64,000 nt of DNA, from assembly GCF_001262605.1 (NCBI RefSeq), contig NZ_LGTC01000001.1, forward strand, positions 4,350,001 through 4,414,000. Direction: 5' to 3'. Positions 19,458 through 28,854 of the stretch are shown piece by piece. The first letter of the stretch is position 1. Each line of letters begins with the position of its first letter. This DNA is from Pseudobacteroides cellulosolvens ATCC 35603 = DSM 2933. GTDB lineage: Bacteria > Bacillota > Clostridia > Acetivibrionales > DSM-2933. The position numbers and the translations under genes were made by a program. The notes beneath the pieces were generated by a model, which saw only the letters and a list, made by a program, of their open reading frames with translations, was not told where the DNA came from and made no database searches.

Positions 19458-20396
19458 TTAAGCTTTTCCGTTACATCCCAATACGTTAACCAGTTTATGC
19501 TTAACAACTTCTTTAATCGCTGTTCTAGCTGGTCCTAAGTATTGTCTTGGGTCAAAGTGTGATGGATTTTCAGCAAAATACTTTCTGATTGTAGCAGTCA
19601 TAGCAAGTCTTAAGTCTGAGTCAATGTTTATTTTACAAACAGCCATTTTAGCAGCTTGTCTTAACATATCTTCAGGAACGCCCTTTGCACCAGGCATGCT
19701 TCCGCCGAATTTGTTTATTATTTCAACATATTCAGGCATAACTGATGATGCACCGTGTAATACTATTGGGAATCCAGGAAGTCTCTTTTGTACTTCTTCA
19801 AGAATATCGAATCTCAATTTAGCTTCGCCTTTAAATTTGAATGCACCATGGCTTGTTCCAATAGCTATAGCTAATGAATCAACTCCAGTTCTCTTAACAA
19901 ATTCTTCAACTTCGTCAGGATCTGTGAAAGCAGCATCTTTATCGGAAACATTAACTGCATCTTCGATACCTGCTAATCTTCCTAATTCACCTTCAACTGT
20001 TACTCCTTTGTCGTGAGCATAATCAACAACCTGTTTAGTCAATTTGATGTTTTCTTCGAATGAATGGTGTGATCCATCTATCATAACTGATGAGAAACCA
20101 CCATCAATACATGACTTACAAAGTTCAAAAGTATCACCGTGGTCCAAATGTAAAGCTATTGGAAGACCAGTTTCCTGAATTGCAGCTTCTACCAATTTTA
20201 CAAGGTATGTATGGTTTGCATACTTTCTTGCTCCTGCTGATACCTGAAGTATCAAAGGTGCCTTTTCTTCTTTAGCAGCCTCTGTTATACCCTGGATTAT
20301 TTCCATATTGTTAACATTGAACGCACCGATTGCATAACCGCCTTCATAGGCTTTTTTAAACATTTCTGTTGTTGTAACTAATGACATATCATCCAC
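19458..20396 (-). CDS. fba: Class II fructose-1,6-bisphosphate aldolase
   Basis: This 312-residue zinc-dependent aldolase cleaves fructose-1,6-bisphosphate to DHAP and glyceraldehyde-3-phosphate. LHLDHGDTFELCKSCIDGGFSSVMIDGSHHSFEEN holds the zinc-binding His and the class II signature. VEGELGRLAGIED and VLHGASSVMPE supply the later metal and phosphate sites. The start ATG has GGAGTG upstream. It is divergent from the phosphofructokinase gene across a 338-base gap, putting two consecutive glycolytic steps back to back. Confidence 0.97.
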   Translation of the reverse strand: MDDMSLVTTTEMFKKAYEGGYAIGAFNVNNMEIIQGITEAAKEEKAPLILQVSAGARKYANHTYLVKLVEAAIQETGLPIALHLDHGDTFELCKSCIDGGFSSVMIDGSHHSFEENIKLTKQVVDYAHDKGVTVEGELGRLAGIEDAVNVSDKDAAFTDPDEVEEFVKRTGVDSLAIAIGTSHGAFKFKGEAKLRFDILEEVQKRLPGFPIVLHGASSVMPEYVEIINKFGGSMPGAKGVPEDMLRQAAKMAVCKINIDSDLRLAMTATIRKYFAENPSHFDPRQYLGPARTAIKEVVKHKLVNVLGCNGKA

Positions 20397-20649
20397 TCCT
20401 CATAATTTATTATTATTAATATCATTACTCATTGTTAAGTTTTTGTCAGTCCAAATTTAATTTTAACAGATTTATCTTCAAAATCAAGGGTTTATTTAAA
20501 ATTTAACCATAAAATGCACAATAAATTTGCTTGTATGTTATTTAAATTGTTAAAATACGCCAATATTATTTAGATATAAACCAATTATAAATCAAAATGC
20601 ATAATAAAAATTATTGCCCAAAGACATAATATATATGTCAAATATAGAA

Positions 20650-20678
20650 TTGCTTTTTAATCTGTCTTATGCTATATT
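20650..20678 (+). promoter_or_regulatory. SigA-type promoter of pfp
   Basis: TTGCTT (20650-20655), a 17-base spacer and TATATT (20673-20678) lie 56 bases before the start codon. The remaining 300 or so bases between fba and pfp are AT-rich. I see no riboswitch or operator there. Confidence 0.6.
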
Positions 20679-20734
20679 TTAATGTGACCGTGCAAATTAA
20701 CTAATAATTACATATATTTAAGGAGGTACTCATA

Positions 20735-21976
20735 ATGAGTGAATTGGTAGGTGCAGCTATATTCGGTCAGTCTGGCGGACCGACATCAGTTATAAACGCC
20801 AGTGCAGCAGGTGTTATTCAGGAAGCATTAAAGCAGTCATGTATTACTAAAGTTTATGGTGCAGCTCATGGAATTAAGGGAATACTCGACGAAATGTTTT
20901 ATGATATGAGCCAGGAAGATCCTAAAGAATTGGATCTTTTAAAGACTACTCCATCTTCAGCTTTAGGTTCTGTTCGCTACAAGCTTAAAAGTGCTGAAGA
21001 AGATGAAACAGATTACAAGAGACTTGTTGAAGTATTCAAAAAGTACAATATAAAGTATTTCTTCTATAATGGTGGAAATGACTCAATGGATACTTGTAAC
21101 AAGGTTAGCAAATACATGCAGAAGGTTGGTTATGAGTGTAGAGTTATGGGTGTTCCAAAGACAATAGACAATGACCTTTATGGAACAGACCACTGCCCAG
21201 GTTTTGCAAGTGCAGCAAAATATATCGCAACATCTACAATGGAAGTTTATCATGATGCAAGAGTTTATGATACAGGTATGATTACAGTTTTGGAAGTAAT
21301 GGGAAGAAATGCAGGTTGGTTAACAGCTTCTGCAGCTCTTGCAGCTTACAAAGGAAATGGACCTGACCTTATATACTTGCCTGAAATTCCTTTTAGCATG
21401 GAGCAATTCTTAGAAGATACAAACAAAGTATACAAGGAAACAGGAAAAGTTATAATAGCTGTTTCAGAAGGTTGTAGAGATGCAAAAGGTACTTATGTAG
21501 CAGAAATGGGTGCCAATCTTGCAAAAGACTCCTTCGGACATGCTCAGTTAGGTGGAACAGCTTCCATACTCGCTAACATAGTTAAAGAAAAAATCGCTAA
21601 AAAGGTTAGAGGAATAGAGTTCAGCCTGTTGCAAAGAGCAGCTGCACACGTTGCTTCATTGACTGACGTTAACGAAGCATATCTTGCAGGTCAAATGGCT
21701 GTTAAATATGCTATTGAAGGCAAGACTGACTACATGGTAGCTTTTGAAAGAGAAGCAGGACCTGTTTACAAGTGCAACATTAAGCTCTTGAACCTCACAG
21801 ATGTTGCAAACACTGAAAAGAAAATTCCAAGAGAGTGGATAAACAAAGAAGGTAACGGATTAAACAAGGAATTCATAGACTATGCACTTCCTTTGATCCA
21901 GGGAGAATCATGCCCTCCATTAGAAGATGGACTTCCAAGGTTTGCTAAGCTTAAGAAGGTTCTTGCTACAAAATAA
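20735..21976 (+). CDS. pfp: Pyrophosphate-dependent 6-phosphofructokinase
   Basis: This 413-residue cytosolic PFK-fold enzyme phosphorylates fructose-6-phosphate. Motifs indicate PPi rather than ATP use: the GGDGS loop of ATP enzymes reads GGNDSMDT, and the catalytic segment is PKTIDNDLYGTDHCPGF with the PPi-selective Lys. MGRNAGWLTA and the Arg-rich VRGIEFSLLQRAAAH complete the site. PPi-PFK is characteristic of cellulolytic Clostridia with PPi-saving glycolysis. GGAGG precedes the ATG. An odd point is Asn in place of the usual second Asp in the GGDDS motif, seen in the long-form clostridial subgroup to my knowledge. Confidence 0.93.
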   Translation: MSELVGAAIFGQSGGPTSVINASAAGVIQEALKQSCITKVYGAAHGIKGILDEMFYDMSQEDPKELDLLKTTPSSALGSVRYKLKSAEEDETDYKRLVEVFKKYNIKYFFYNGGNDSMDTCNKVSKYMQKVGYECRVMGVPKTIDNDLYGTDHCPGFASAAKYIATSTMEVYHDARVYDTGMITVLEVMGRNAGWLTASAALAAYKGNGPDLIYLPEIPFSMEQFLEDTNKVYKETGKVIIAVSEGCRDAKGTYVAEMGANLAKDSFGHAQLGGTASILANIVKEKIAKKVRGIEFSLLQRAAAHVASLTDVNEAYLAGQMAVKYAIEGKTDYMVAFEREAGPVYKCNIKLLNLTDVANTEKKIPREWINKEGNGLNKEFIDYALPLIQGESCPPLEDGLPRFAKLKKVLATK

Positions 21977-22011
21977 GATAATAACAATCAATTGTTGTTT
22001 ATAAGTATAAT

Positions 22012-22052
22012 AATAGGACAGTGAGTTTGATTGACTCCACTGTCCTATTTTA
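22012..22052 (+). terminator. Terminator of pfp
   Basis: AATAGGACAGTG pairs with CACTGTCCTATT, followed by T residues. Confidence 0.88.
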
Positions 22053-22224
22053 TGTCTAAATTAAAAGTGATAAATCAATTGCATTTTTCTGTCGCAAATC
22101 TATTAATATCAATCATTCTTATCGTTTGCCTATCACAAAATAACAAAATATGTTAAAACCGTTCGTTTTAATATAGCTTATGTAGTCGGTAAACAAAATG
22201 ACAAAGTGATTTTGGAAACAAATA

Positions 22225-22584
22225 TTAATCAGCCTTTGTTCCGCACTTAGAACAGAAAACATCGTCCTTATCGATTTCATTACCGCATCCAGGGCATTTT
22301 TTAAGGTCTCTTACATCAATTATCTTTAGCCTTAATTCATCAATGGCTTTGATGCAATTCTCAATCTCTTCGCAGTTGGTCTTTACATCCGAATCTATAT
22401 CTTTTCCTTCTTTGTACTTATCAAATATAGCACTTCCTATTTCCGCCATGTATCCTTGAATCTTGCTCTCCTCTGATTTGATAGCCATATTGAGCTTTGT
22501 TATCTGCACCATATTTCCGGAAGCTTTTATTGCAACCTTTCCTGCACCCGTAATCTTCTTTCCTACGTTATTGATCAATGACAT
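22225..22584 (-). CDS. Zinc-ribbon protein with coiled-coil N-terminus
   Basis: This is a 119-residue soluble protein. Residues about 1-95 are helical and charged with coiled-coil character. The C-terminus is a zinc ribbon, CPGCGNEI-(6)-FCSKCG. Such proteins are common in Clostridia and have no firm function. It is the last gene of a run of four minus-strand genes with 36-43 base gaps, so it may be co-transcribed with the redox genes upstream. The ribosome binding site is AAGGCGG. Confidence 0.8.
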   Translation of the reverse strand: MSLINNVGKKITGAGKVAIKASGNMVQITKLNMAIKSEESKIQGYMAEIGSAIFDKYKEGKDIDSDVKTNCEEIENCIKAIDELRLKIIDVRDLKKCPGCGNEIDKDDVFCSKCGTKAD

Positions 22585-22627
22585 TATAATTACCGCCTTT
22601 CATATATATATTTTTTTCATAATAGCC

Positions 22628-23236
22628 TTATTTCTTTGCAGATTTATTTGAAGTTCTGCGTCTCTTAATGTTCTTTCTTTTTGTTACTGAATAACCAAAA
22701 TAGCCTAATGATTTTTTAAGGCTCCAGTACTCACCATGAGAGTAACATATAAGCCTGGCTTTTTCAATACACAGCTTTCCCTCATCATTTAATAATTCCT
22801 CATCTACATTCACTGCAACAATTTCTGCCAAAAACATATCATGAGATCCTAATTCCAGCACCTGTTTGACTATGCATTCAATATTTACAGGACTCTCCTT
22901 TATAAGAGGTACATCAACTACAGATGCTTTTAAGGTATTCAATTTCAGGTGCTTAAATTTATCCATATCTCTGCCCGATTTTACTCCGCAAAAATCTGTA
23001 GCAAATGCAAGCTCCTCAGTTGTAAGGTTTACCACAAATTGGCCCTTCTCCTTAATCAAACCATGTGAATACCTCTCCTTTCTTACTGATATGGATAACA
23101 TGGGCGGGTTGGAGTTGATTGTACCAGCCCATGCTATAGTTATAGCATTGGGTTTCCCATCTTTGTCTGCACATGTTACTAGAACAGCTGGCACAGGATT
23201 TAATATTGTTGATGGTTTCCATAATTGTTTAGCCAT
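22628..23236 (-). CDS. Flavin reductase-like (FMN-binding split barrel) protein
   Basis: This 202-residue protein of the flavin reductase/flavoredoxin family binds FMN and transfers electrons to small acceptors. The N-terminal half has the characteristic PVPAVLVTCADKDGKPNAITIAWAG and SVRKERYSHGLI; the middle has ELGSHDMFLAEIVAV. A basic C-terminal tail (KRKNIKRRRTSNKSAKK) is unusual for the family and could contact nucleic acid or membranes. It lies 41 bases downstream of the nitroreductase gene in the same operon. Confidence 0.88.
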   Translation of the reverse strand: MAKQLWKPSTILNPVPAVLVTCADKDGKPNAITIAWAGTINSNPPMLSISVRKERYSHGLIKEKGQFVVNLTTEELAFATDFCGVKSGRDMDKFKHLKLNTLKASVVDVPLIKESPVNIECIVKQVLELGSHDMFLAEIVAVNVDEELLNDEGKLCIEKARLICYSHGEYWSLKKSLGYFGYSVTKRKNIKRRRTSNKSAKK

Positions 23237-23277
23237 TTTCGTTTCTCCATTTAGGTATTAAATTTATTGGATATTTT

Positions 23278-23817
23278 CTAGCCATTCTTAAGCGGTGCTT
23301 CCCATGTGTTGTAAAAAACGGTCTGCTCCGGTTTCTTTCTGGTAGAATGCTTTGGTATTTCATTGGCATATCCTAATGGTGTATATGCAATCACTTTTAT
23401 ATTTTCAGGTATGTTTAATATTCCTTTAACAACTCTTTCATCAAACCATCCTACCACACATGTAGACAAATCTTCTGCCATTGCCGCCAACACGAGGTTT
23501 TCCATGGCCAAAGCACTATCAAACGCATAGTACTCAATTCCATTTTTAACCCCTGACTCCTTGGGGTTCGCACATAGTACAATAACATATGGTGCTTCAA
23601 TACACGCCTTTGCAATAACCGGCTGGTTTGAAGCTTTACCCAGTAGATTTTTTTCAACCATACTATCGACTATAATAAATCTCCAGCATTGTTTGTTTCC
23701 CCAAGATGGTGCCATGCAGGCAACATCAATAATTTTTTTCACCTTTTCCAGTTCAACTTTGTCACTTTTATAGGATCTTATACTAACCCTGTTGTTAATT
23801 GTGTCATAAACGTTCAT
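23278..23817 (-). CDS. Nitroreductase-family flavoprotein
   Basis: This 179-residue FMN-dependent oxidoreductase has the family start NNRVSIRSYKSDKVELEKV, the flavin-binding APSWGNKQCWRFIIVD, and the C-terminal VIAYTPLGYANEIP. It lies between the Fe-S protein (36 bases upstream) and the flavin reductase (41 bases downstream), suggesting an electron-transfer set. The substrate is unknown. A homodimer with two FMN sites is expected from the family. Confidence 0.9.
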   Translation of the reverse strand: MNVYDTINNRVSIRSYKSDKVELEKVKKIIDVACMAPSWGNKQCWRFIIVDSMVEKNLLGKASNQPVIAKACIEAPYVIVLCANPKESGVKNGIEYYAFDSALAMENLVLAAMAEDLSTCVVGWFDERVVKGILNIPENIKVIAYTPLGYANEIPKHSTRKKPEQTVFYNTWEAPLKNG

Positions 23818-23853
23818 AGTAATCCCTGCTTCCTCTCTAGAATAATCCCATGC

Positions 23854-24540
23854 CTATTTAGCAGCTTTCCTGTAGGGGCAAACGTTTATACATATTCCGC
23901 AAACCGACCCCCTTCCTATATGCTTGAAATTGCTATTCATATAGGTAGAACAAGCTCTGGCATCGATTACAGCACTGCGGTCCATTCCAATACGCCACTG
24001 ACTACCTGTTAAAGCGTAAGCAGGACATGCCTTAACACATTTGCTGCACTCACCGCATTGGCTTTCCATAACATCATTTGGGGATTTGAGCTCCAGATCC
24101 GTCAATACTGTACCCAATCTGACTGCCGGTCCATAATCCCTGTGTATAAAAAGTCCGTTCTTTCCAATCCAGCCCAATCCGGCTAAAACAGCACCTGTCT
24201 TGTGGGGAAATACGCCACTGTAAGGCACTACTGCATCAGGAATAGATTGTGATGCAGGTACTGTATATGCATTATACCCTTTTTCCTGCAAAAATAACAT
24301 AATCTTTAATGTAAGTTGGTCTATAAAAAAATTAACAGATCTGTAGTGGCTAAAATAGGTAAATGTAGGCTTATTATCAATTTCATCTATAATAGAAGAA
24401 GATAACCTTATTCCAACTGTTATAGCATATGGATACTTTTCCAACTGCGGTCCTACCGCAGATGAAACATCTGAGAATCCAACGAAAGTGGCACCAAGGT
24501 CCTGAATATAGTTTTCCAATTCTACGGCTGTAATTTTCAT
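23854..24540 (-). CDS. Epoxyqueuosine reductase-like 4Fe-4S protein (short QueG homologue)
   Basis: This 228-residue protein resembles the N-terminal and ferredoxin parts of QueG (COG1600). The central GAVLAGLGWIGKNGLFIHRDYGPAVRLGTVLTD matches the cobalamin-binding region. Two cluster motifs follow: CGECSKCVKACP and CGICINVCPYRKA. It is much shorter than QueG (about 380 residues), so it is probably a paralogue with a different substrate. The start is placed at ATG 24540, which has AAAGGA five bases upstream; a longer frame from 24591 lacks a ribosome binding site. First gene of the redox operon. Confidence 0.82.
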   Translation of the reverse strand: MKITAVELENYIQDLGATFVGFSDVSSAVGPQLEKYPYAITVGIRLSSSIIDEIDNKPTFTYFSHYRSVNFFIDQLTLKIMLFLQEKGYNAYTVPASQSIPDAVVPYSGVFPHKTGAVLAGLGWIGKNGLFIHRDYGPAVRLGTVLTDLELKSPNDVMESQCGECSKCVKACPAYALTGSQWRIGMDRSAVIDARACSTYMNSNFKHIGRGSVCGICINVCPYRKAAK

Positions 24541-24767
24541 GATATCCTTTCTGAACGAAAAGCGATTGGTCCTCTCCATTTGGCGGAGCAAATAACGAAC
24601 AGTTTAACGAGATTTGCTTAAGACAAATGTAATAGATTTATCACTTTTAATATAGTATAATAATTATAATATAATGAATAATATTTATAATAATTGAAAG
24701 CAATAAATTAACTTTCATTGTTCATATTTAATATTAATATAATATCAAACAATGTATGGAGGCATCA

Positions 24768-25310
24768 ATGTATTTTGAAGAAAATCAAGAATTAGCAGAA
24801 AAAAAACTAATTTTACTATATGTTATAAATAAAATAAACGTACCGGTTAGCAATACCCAGATTACTAAAATAATTCTTGAAAACAGGTTTATGAATTACT
24901 TCTATTTTCAGCAGTTTTTACTTGATCTATGCAAGCAAAACCTTTTACAATCCGAAAGCACAGAGGGAAAGGTATATTTTAGAATTACCGATAAAGGTAG
25001 AGAAATATTGAACTATTTCATAAATCACATTCCTTTAGGTGTAAAAAGCAGGATAGATGAAGCTTCATCAAGTATACGAAAAAAGATTAAAAATGAAACC
25101 TCTGTAATTTCAGATTTTTCGCCTGAGAATGACAACCAATTTGTAGTGACATGCAAGATAAATGAGGATGATTTTTCACTTATAAACTTAAATATAACTG
25201 TTGGAACTAAAAGCGATGCCCGTAAAATTTGTGATAACTTCCAATCATTCCCGCAGGAAATTTACTCGGAAATCATCGAAATACTCATGCAAAATAGAAA
25301 TAAAGTCTAA
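24768..25310 (+). CDS. DUF4364-family protein (PadR/winged-helix-like)
   Basis: This 180-residue cytosolic protein is found widely in Clostridia. The N-terminal half looks like a winged helix (KKLILLYVINKINVPVSNTQITKIIL, YFQQFLLDLCKQNLL, YFRITDKGREIL). The remainder ends in DARKICDNFQSFPQEIYSEII, which matches the DUF4364 pattern as I know it. A DNA-binding role is plausible but unproven. The ATG at 24768 has GGAGG five bases upstream. Another ATG 12 bases earlier overlaps that ribosome binding site and is unlikely. Confidence 0.82.
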   Translation: MYFEENQELAEKKLILLYVINKINVPVSNTQITKIILENRFMNYFYFQQFLLDLCKQNLLQSESTEGKVYFRITDKGREILNYFINHIPLGVKSRIDEASSSIRKKIKNETSVISDFSPENDNQFVVTCKINEDDFSLINLNITVGTKSDARKICDNFQSFPQEIYSEIIEILMQNRNKV

Positions 25311-25349
25311 CTTATGTAATATTAGGGCATTATATACCCTAATATTTCT

Positions 25350-25646
25350 TCAAAGCTTGGGGCTTTCATCCTCAAGTTCTTTAAAAAATGCACTCTTAAT
25401 ATCATCACCTACATCAATTCCTTTTTCTTCAGCGGCTTTTATTAAATTAATCAACTCATGCCTTAAAAACTCCAATCTGAGTTTGGCAATCTTATACTCG
25501 CCATAATCATCTATCCATTTATCTAGAGACGTTTCACAAGATTCATAGACCTTGTATGCTTCTTCAATCTTGTCAATTAATACTGATGATTCAACAGTAC
25601 CGTTAAAATCTTGCTCTTTGCAACTTTCAAACAACTCTTCACTCAT
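25350..25646 (-). CDS. Small hypothetical helical protein
   Basis: This 98-residue acidic protein is predicted to be all-helical, with heptad-like spacing (KIEEAYKVYESCETSLDKWIDD, LRLEFLRHELINLIKAAEEKGID). I do not recognise the family. GGGAGAATTGCT upstream of the ATG gives a usable ribosome binding site, which supports it as a real gene. It is convergent with the DUF4364 gene (39 bases between stops). Confidence 0.65.
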   Translation of the reverse strand: MSEELFESCKEQDFNGTVESSVLIDKIEEAYKVYESCETSLDKWIDDYGEYKIAKLRLEFLRHELINLIKAAEEKGIDVGDDIKSAFFKELEDESPKL

Positions 25647-25835
25647 AGCAATTCTCCCATCTTACATTCTTTTTTCAACCCTAGGATATAGCCTGGGACT
25701 AACCTCTACTTCTAAAACAAGTACTAAATAATTACTTTTCCAGAATAGTTTATGTTAATTCAATGTATATGGTTCTATATATATTTACTATAATGCTCTA
25801 TGTTGTTTTTGTTGTTACTTCTGCTTTACATTTAT

Positions 25836-26126
25836 CTATGGCAAGTCAATGACCTTATTTTTAGTTGATTCTTTATATAAAACAAACTTTTTGCCTATAA
25901 CCTGTACAACATCTGCACCTGTAAGCCTTGCAGCCTCATTACATAATTCCTTGGTATCTTCAAGAGAATTCTTTAAAACCGATACTTTAACAAGCTCTCT
26001 TGCTTCTAAGGCATCGTTAAATTGTATAATCATATTGTCGTTTAAACCTCCCTTTCCTATCTGAAAAATAGGTTCAACGTCATTTGCCAATGCCCTTAAA
26101 AAGCTTCTTTGTTTTCCTGTTAACAT
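25836..26126 (-). CDS. yhbY: YhbY-family CRM-domain RNA-binding protein
   Basis: This 96-residue protein consists of one CRM domain, which binds 23S rRNA precursors during 50S assembly. The hallmark GxxG loop is in IFQIGKGGLNDNMI. The start is placed at ATG 26126, eight bases after AAGGAG; an upstream GTG overlaps that site. In Clostridia it usually follows obg, as here (obg ends 286 bases upstream, with a terminator between). Confidence 0.93.
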   Translation of the reverse strand: MLTGKQRSFLRALANDVEPIFQIGKGGLNDNMIIQFNDALEARELVKVSVLKNSLEDTKELCNEAARLTGADVVQVIGKKFVLYKESTKNKVIDLP

Positions 26127-26238
26127 TCCTTGCACTCCTTAATTAATTAAAGTCCGTTAAATCTTTATATACATTAAAAGTAATACATACAAGATTATTA
26201 ACACTTTTAACATACATATAATTTACTATAGCCGGATT

Positions 26239-26267
26239 AAAAAAGGATAGAACTACATTCTATCCCC
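26239..26267 (-). terminator. Terminator of obg
   Basis: On the minus strand, GGATAGAA pairs with TTCTATCC and is followed by six Ts. The stretch between it and the obg stop codon is AT-rich with no gene. Confidence 0.8.
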
Positions 26268-26411
26268 TCACCGTATTCATAACAAAATTACTATTTACTA
26301 AATTAAGTATATTTATATAAATATTTTACATCATAGAAATATAACTTGTCCAGTATGATATTAATATTCTATAGTCCTATTTTAGTACTACTTTAGTCCT
26401 ATTTTTCCATT

Positions 26412-27686
26412 TTATCTCATATACTCAAATTCCCAGTCATGAACCTTAACAGTATCGCCTTCATTAACGCCCAGCTTCTCCAACTCATCAACGATACCTT
26501 TCTTTTTAATGGCTCTTTGAAAATACTGCAGTGATTCATAGTTTCCAAAGTTGGTTGATGCAACCAATTTCTTTATCCACTTGCCCTCCACTATGAAGGT
26601 GTTGTTCTCTCTTCTTATCTCAAAAGGCTTTTCTTCCTCTGCAGTGTACACAACTTCAGTTTCTGTTTCAGATATCAGAATACTGTCCGGTATGGTCTTA
26701 AGCATTTCTGCAGCAGCATATATGAGATCTTTTATACCCTGTTTTGATGCAGCAGATATGGGGAAAACTCTATACCCAAGGGGCTCTATTGCATCGCGAA
26801 ACTTTTTCAGGTTATCCTCAGCACCTGTAACATCCATTTTATTTGCTGCCACTATCTGAGGTCTCTCAGAAAGCTGCTGGTTGTATTTCCTTAACTCTTC
26901 ATTTATTATCTTAAAATCTTCAACAGGATCTCTATACTCTGTTGCTGAAATATCAACTACATGTATAAGTAATTTGGTTCTTTCAACATGCCTTAAAAAC
27001 TCATGCCCAAGTCCCGTTCCTGCATGGGCACCCTCTATAAGCCCAGGTATGTCGGCAATGACAAAGCTATCAATGCCGGGCATGCTAACAACTCCTAAGT
27101 TGGGCTCTATTGTAGTAAAGTGGTAGTCTGCAATCTTGGGTTTAGCCGCCGATACAACAGATAAAAGGGTAGACTTACCTACATTGGGGAAACCTAAAAG
27201 CCCTACATCCGCCAAAAGTTTTAACTCAAGCAAAACCCATTTTTCATCTCCCTGATCGCCTGCTTTTGCAAAGCTGGGAATTTGCCTTGTAGGTGTTGCA
27301 AAGTGCTGGTTCCCTTTACCTCCCCTGCCGCCCTTGGCTATAATTGCAGTTTGCCCCGGTTTCGTCAGATCAGCAATAATCCTGCCTGTTTCCTCATCTT
27401 TAACTACAGTACCCTGAGGTACCTTTACTATAAGATCTTCAGCACTTCTACCTGTGCAGTTTGCAGCTCCTCCATCCTGCCCGGCATCCGCCTTATAATG
27501 CCTCTTATATCTAAAATCGGCTAATGTCCTGCTGCCTTCGTCAACAACAAAAACAACATCACCGCCATTACCTCCATCGCCGCCATCAGGCCCTCCCGAA
27601 GGCTTATATTTCTCTCTGTGGAAAGATACTACACCGTTTCCGCCGTCACCGGCTTTTATATATATACGTGCACTGTCTATAAACAT
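26412..27686 (-). CDS. obg: GTPase Obg (CgtA)
   Basis: This 424-residue essential GTPase takes part in 50S assembly, stringent control and sporulation. The glycine-rich Obg fold covers residues 1-158 (KAGDGGNGVVSFHREKYKPSGGPDGGDGG). The G domain spans 159-330, with the P-loop GFPNVGKSTLL, DIPGLIEGAHAGTGLGHEFLRH and NKMD. The C-terminal OCT domain (about 345-424) is the long form found in Firmicutes. It is downstream of rpmA in the standard rplU-prp-rpmA-obg order, but a hairpin after rpmA and a 188-base gap suggest an independent promoter. Confidence 0.97.
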   Translation of the reverse strand: MFIDSARIYIKAGDGGNGVVSFHREKYKPSGGPDGGDGGNGGDVVFVVDEGSRTLADFRYKRHYKADAGQDGGAANCTGRSAEDLIVKVPQGTVVKDEETGRIIADLTKPGQTAIIAKGGRGGKGNQHFATPTRQIPSFAKAGDQGDEKWVLLELKLLADVGLLGFPNVGKSTLLSVVSAAKPKIADYHFTTIEPNLGVVSMPGIDSFVIADIPGLIEGAHAGTGLGHEFLRHVERTKLLIHVVDISATEYRDPVEDFKIINEELRKYNQQLSERPQIVAANKMDVTGAEDNLKKFRDAIEPLGYRVFPISAASKQGIKDLIYAAAEMLKTIPDSILISETETEVVYTAEEEKPFEIRRENNTFIVEGKWIKKLVASTNFGNYESLQYFQRAIKKKGIVDELEKLGVNEGDTVKVHDWEFEYMR

Positions 27687-27840
27687 GGGTTTTCAACTCC
27701 TATTACCGACTACAATGAAATAGCAATCAGTTTATTATTCCACAAAACATTATAAAAAATCATGAAATGATTTTTTCAACTTTGATTGTTGTTGTGAGAA
27801 ATTATGGTATATTCTACACAATAATTCTCTGGATACAAAT

Positions 27841-27867
27841 AAATCCCGGATTAACCGGGATTTTTGT
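27841..27867 (-). terminator. Terminator of the rplU-prp-rpmA operon
   Basis: AAATCCCGG-attaa-CCGGGATTT forms a perfect hairpin shortly after the rpmA stop codon. Confidence 0.75.
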
Positions 27868-27874
27868 TTTAATA

Positions 27875-28153
27875 TTATGCTTGAACTATACTAACCTGCT
27901 TTTTATCTTTGTTAAGTCTTCCGAACTTAACCTTTCCATCTACCAGTGCATAGAGTGTATCATCACTACCGATTCCCACGTTTGTCCCCGGATAAATCTT
28001 CGTTCCTCTTTGCCTTACAAGAATGTTTCCTGCAAGTACGAACTGACCGTCACCTCTTTTGACACCAAGTCTTTTAGATTCACTGTCACGTCCGTTTCTG
28101 GAGCTACCAACCCCTTTTTTATGGGCGAACAATTGTAAATTAACTCTAATCAC
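27875..28153 (-). CDS. rpmA: 50S ribosomal protein L27, with Prp-cleavable N-terminal extension
   Basis: This is the 92-residue L27, located next to the peptidyl transferase centre. The N-terminus [14 protein letters not shown] matches the Firmicutes extension that Prp protease removes after the Phe to expose [30 protein letters not shown] is the family signature. It is two bases downstream of prp, the protease that processes it. Confidence 0.97.
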   Translation of the reverse strand: MIRVNLQLFAHKKGVGSSRNGRDSESKRLGVKRGDGQFVLAGNILVRQRGTKIYPGTNVGIGSDDTLYALVDGKVKFGRLNKDKKQVSIVQA

Positions 28154-28155
28154 AT

Positions 28156-28515
28156 CTACACCTCCTCATCCAAAATCGATACATACCTTCTATATTCAGG
28201 TGTTTCTATCAATTGTTTAAATCCTACTGCCATAGTATCAAGGATAACTTTAACGGTTTGTCTCTTTTCAGGATCAATATCACAAGGTAATACACACTTC
28301 ATATATCCATCTTTTTCAATGAACCGATTAGTGCCATTATCCTCATAAAGCTTGATGCCAGCCAACTCATCCAGGGCATTTATACCCGTATAAGCAATAA
28401 CCGAAACAGCTGCACACACGATATCCTGTCCATGTTTACCTGATCCCGCATGTCCTTTAATCTCGTATTCCCGGATAAACCCTTCCTTATCCCTGACTAT
28501 ATGAATCTTAACCAT
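28156..28515 (-). CDS. prp: Ribosomal-processing cysteine protease Prp
   Basis: This 119-residue protease cleaves the N-terminal extension of L27. The catalytic His lies in [20 protein letters not shown] and the catalytic Cys in DIVCAAVS. The start is placed at ATG 28515, with AAAGGA five bases upstream; a GTG seven codons earlier has no ribosome binding site. It lies between rplU and rpmA, the universal order in Firmicutes. Confidence 0.93.
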   Translation of the reverse strand: MVKIHIVRDKEGFIREYEIKGHAGSGKHGQDIVCAAVSVIAYTGINALDELAGIKLYEDNGTNRFIEKDGYMKCVLPCDIDPEKRQTVKVILDTMAVGFKQLIETPEYRRYVSILDEEV

Positions 28516-28542
28516 AAAATCCTTTTTCAGGACCACAACCTA

Positions 28543-28854
28543 TTAGGCATTGATCTTTTCAATCTGAACCTTTGTGTATGGTTGTCTATGTCCTTGTTTC
28601 TTCCTATAACCTTTTTTAGGCTTATATTTGAAAATGATAATTTTCTTATCTTTTCCGTGTGATAAAACCTTACCACTTACAGTTGCATTAGCAACTAACG
28701 GACTGCCAAAGCTTACGCCACCTTCTTTTGATACAGCAAGAACCTTATCAAAAGTAACAGCTGCTCCTTCATCTGCAGTAAGCTTTTCAATGAAAACAAC
28801 ATCACCTTCTTGAACCTTGTACTGTTTTCCACCAGTTTCAATAACAGCGTACAT
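28543..28854 (-). CDS. rplU: 50S ribosomal protein L21
   Basis: This 103-residue ribosomal protein shows [17 protein letters not shown] at the start and [24 protein letters not shown] at the end, the full family signature. AGGAGGTGTTCC precedes the ATG. It heads the rplU-prp-rpmA operon and is preceded by a 95-base leader that looks structured. Confidence 0.97.
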   Translation of the reverse strand: MYAVIETGGKQYKVQEGDVVFIEKLTADEGAAVTFDKVLAVSKEGGVSFGSPLVANATVSGKVLSHGKDKKIIIFKYKPKKGYRKKQGHRQPYTKVQIEKINA

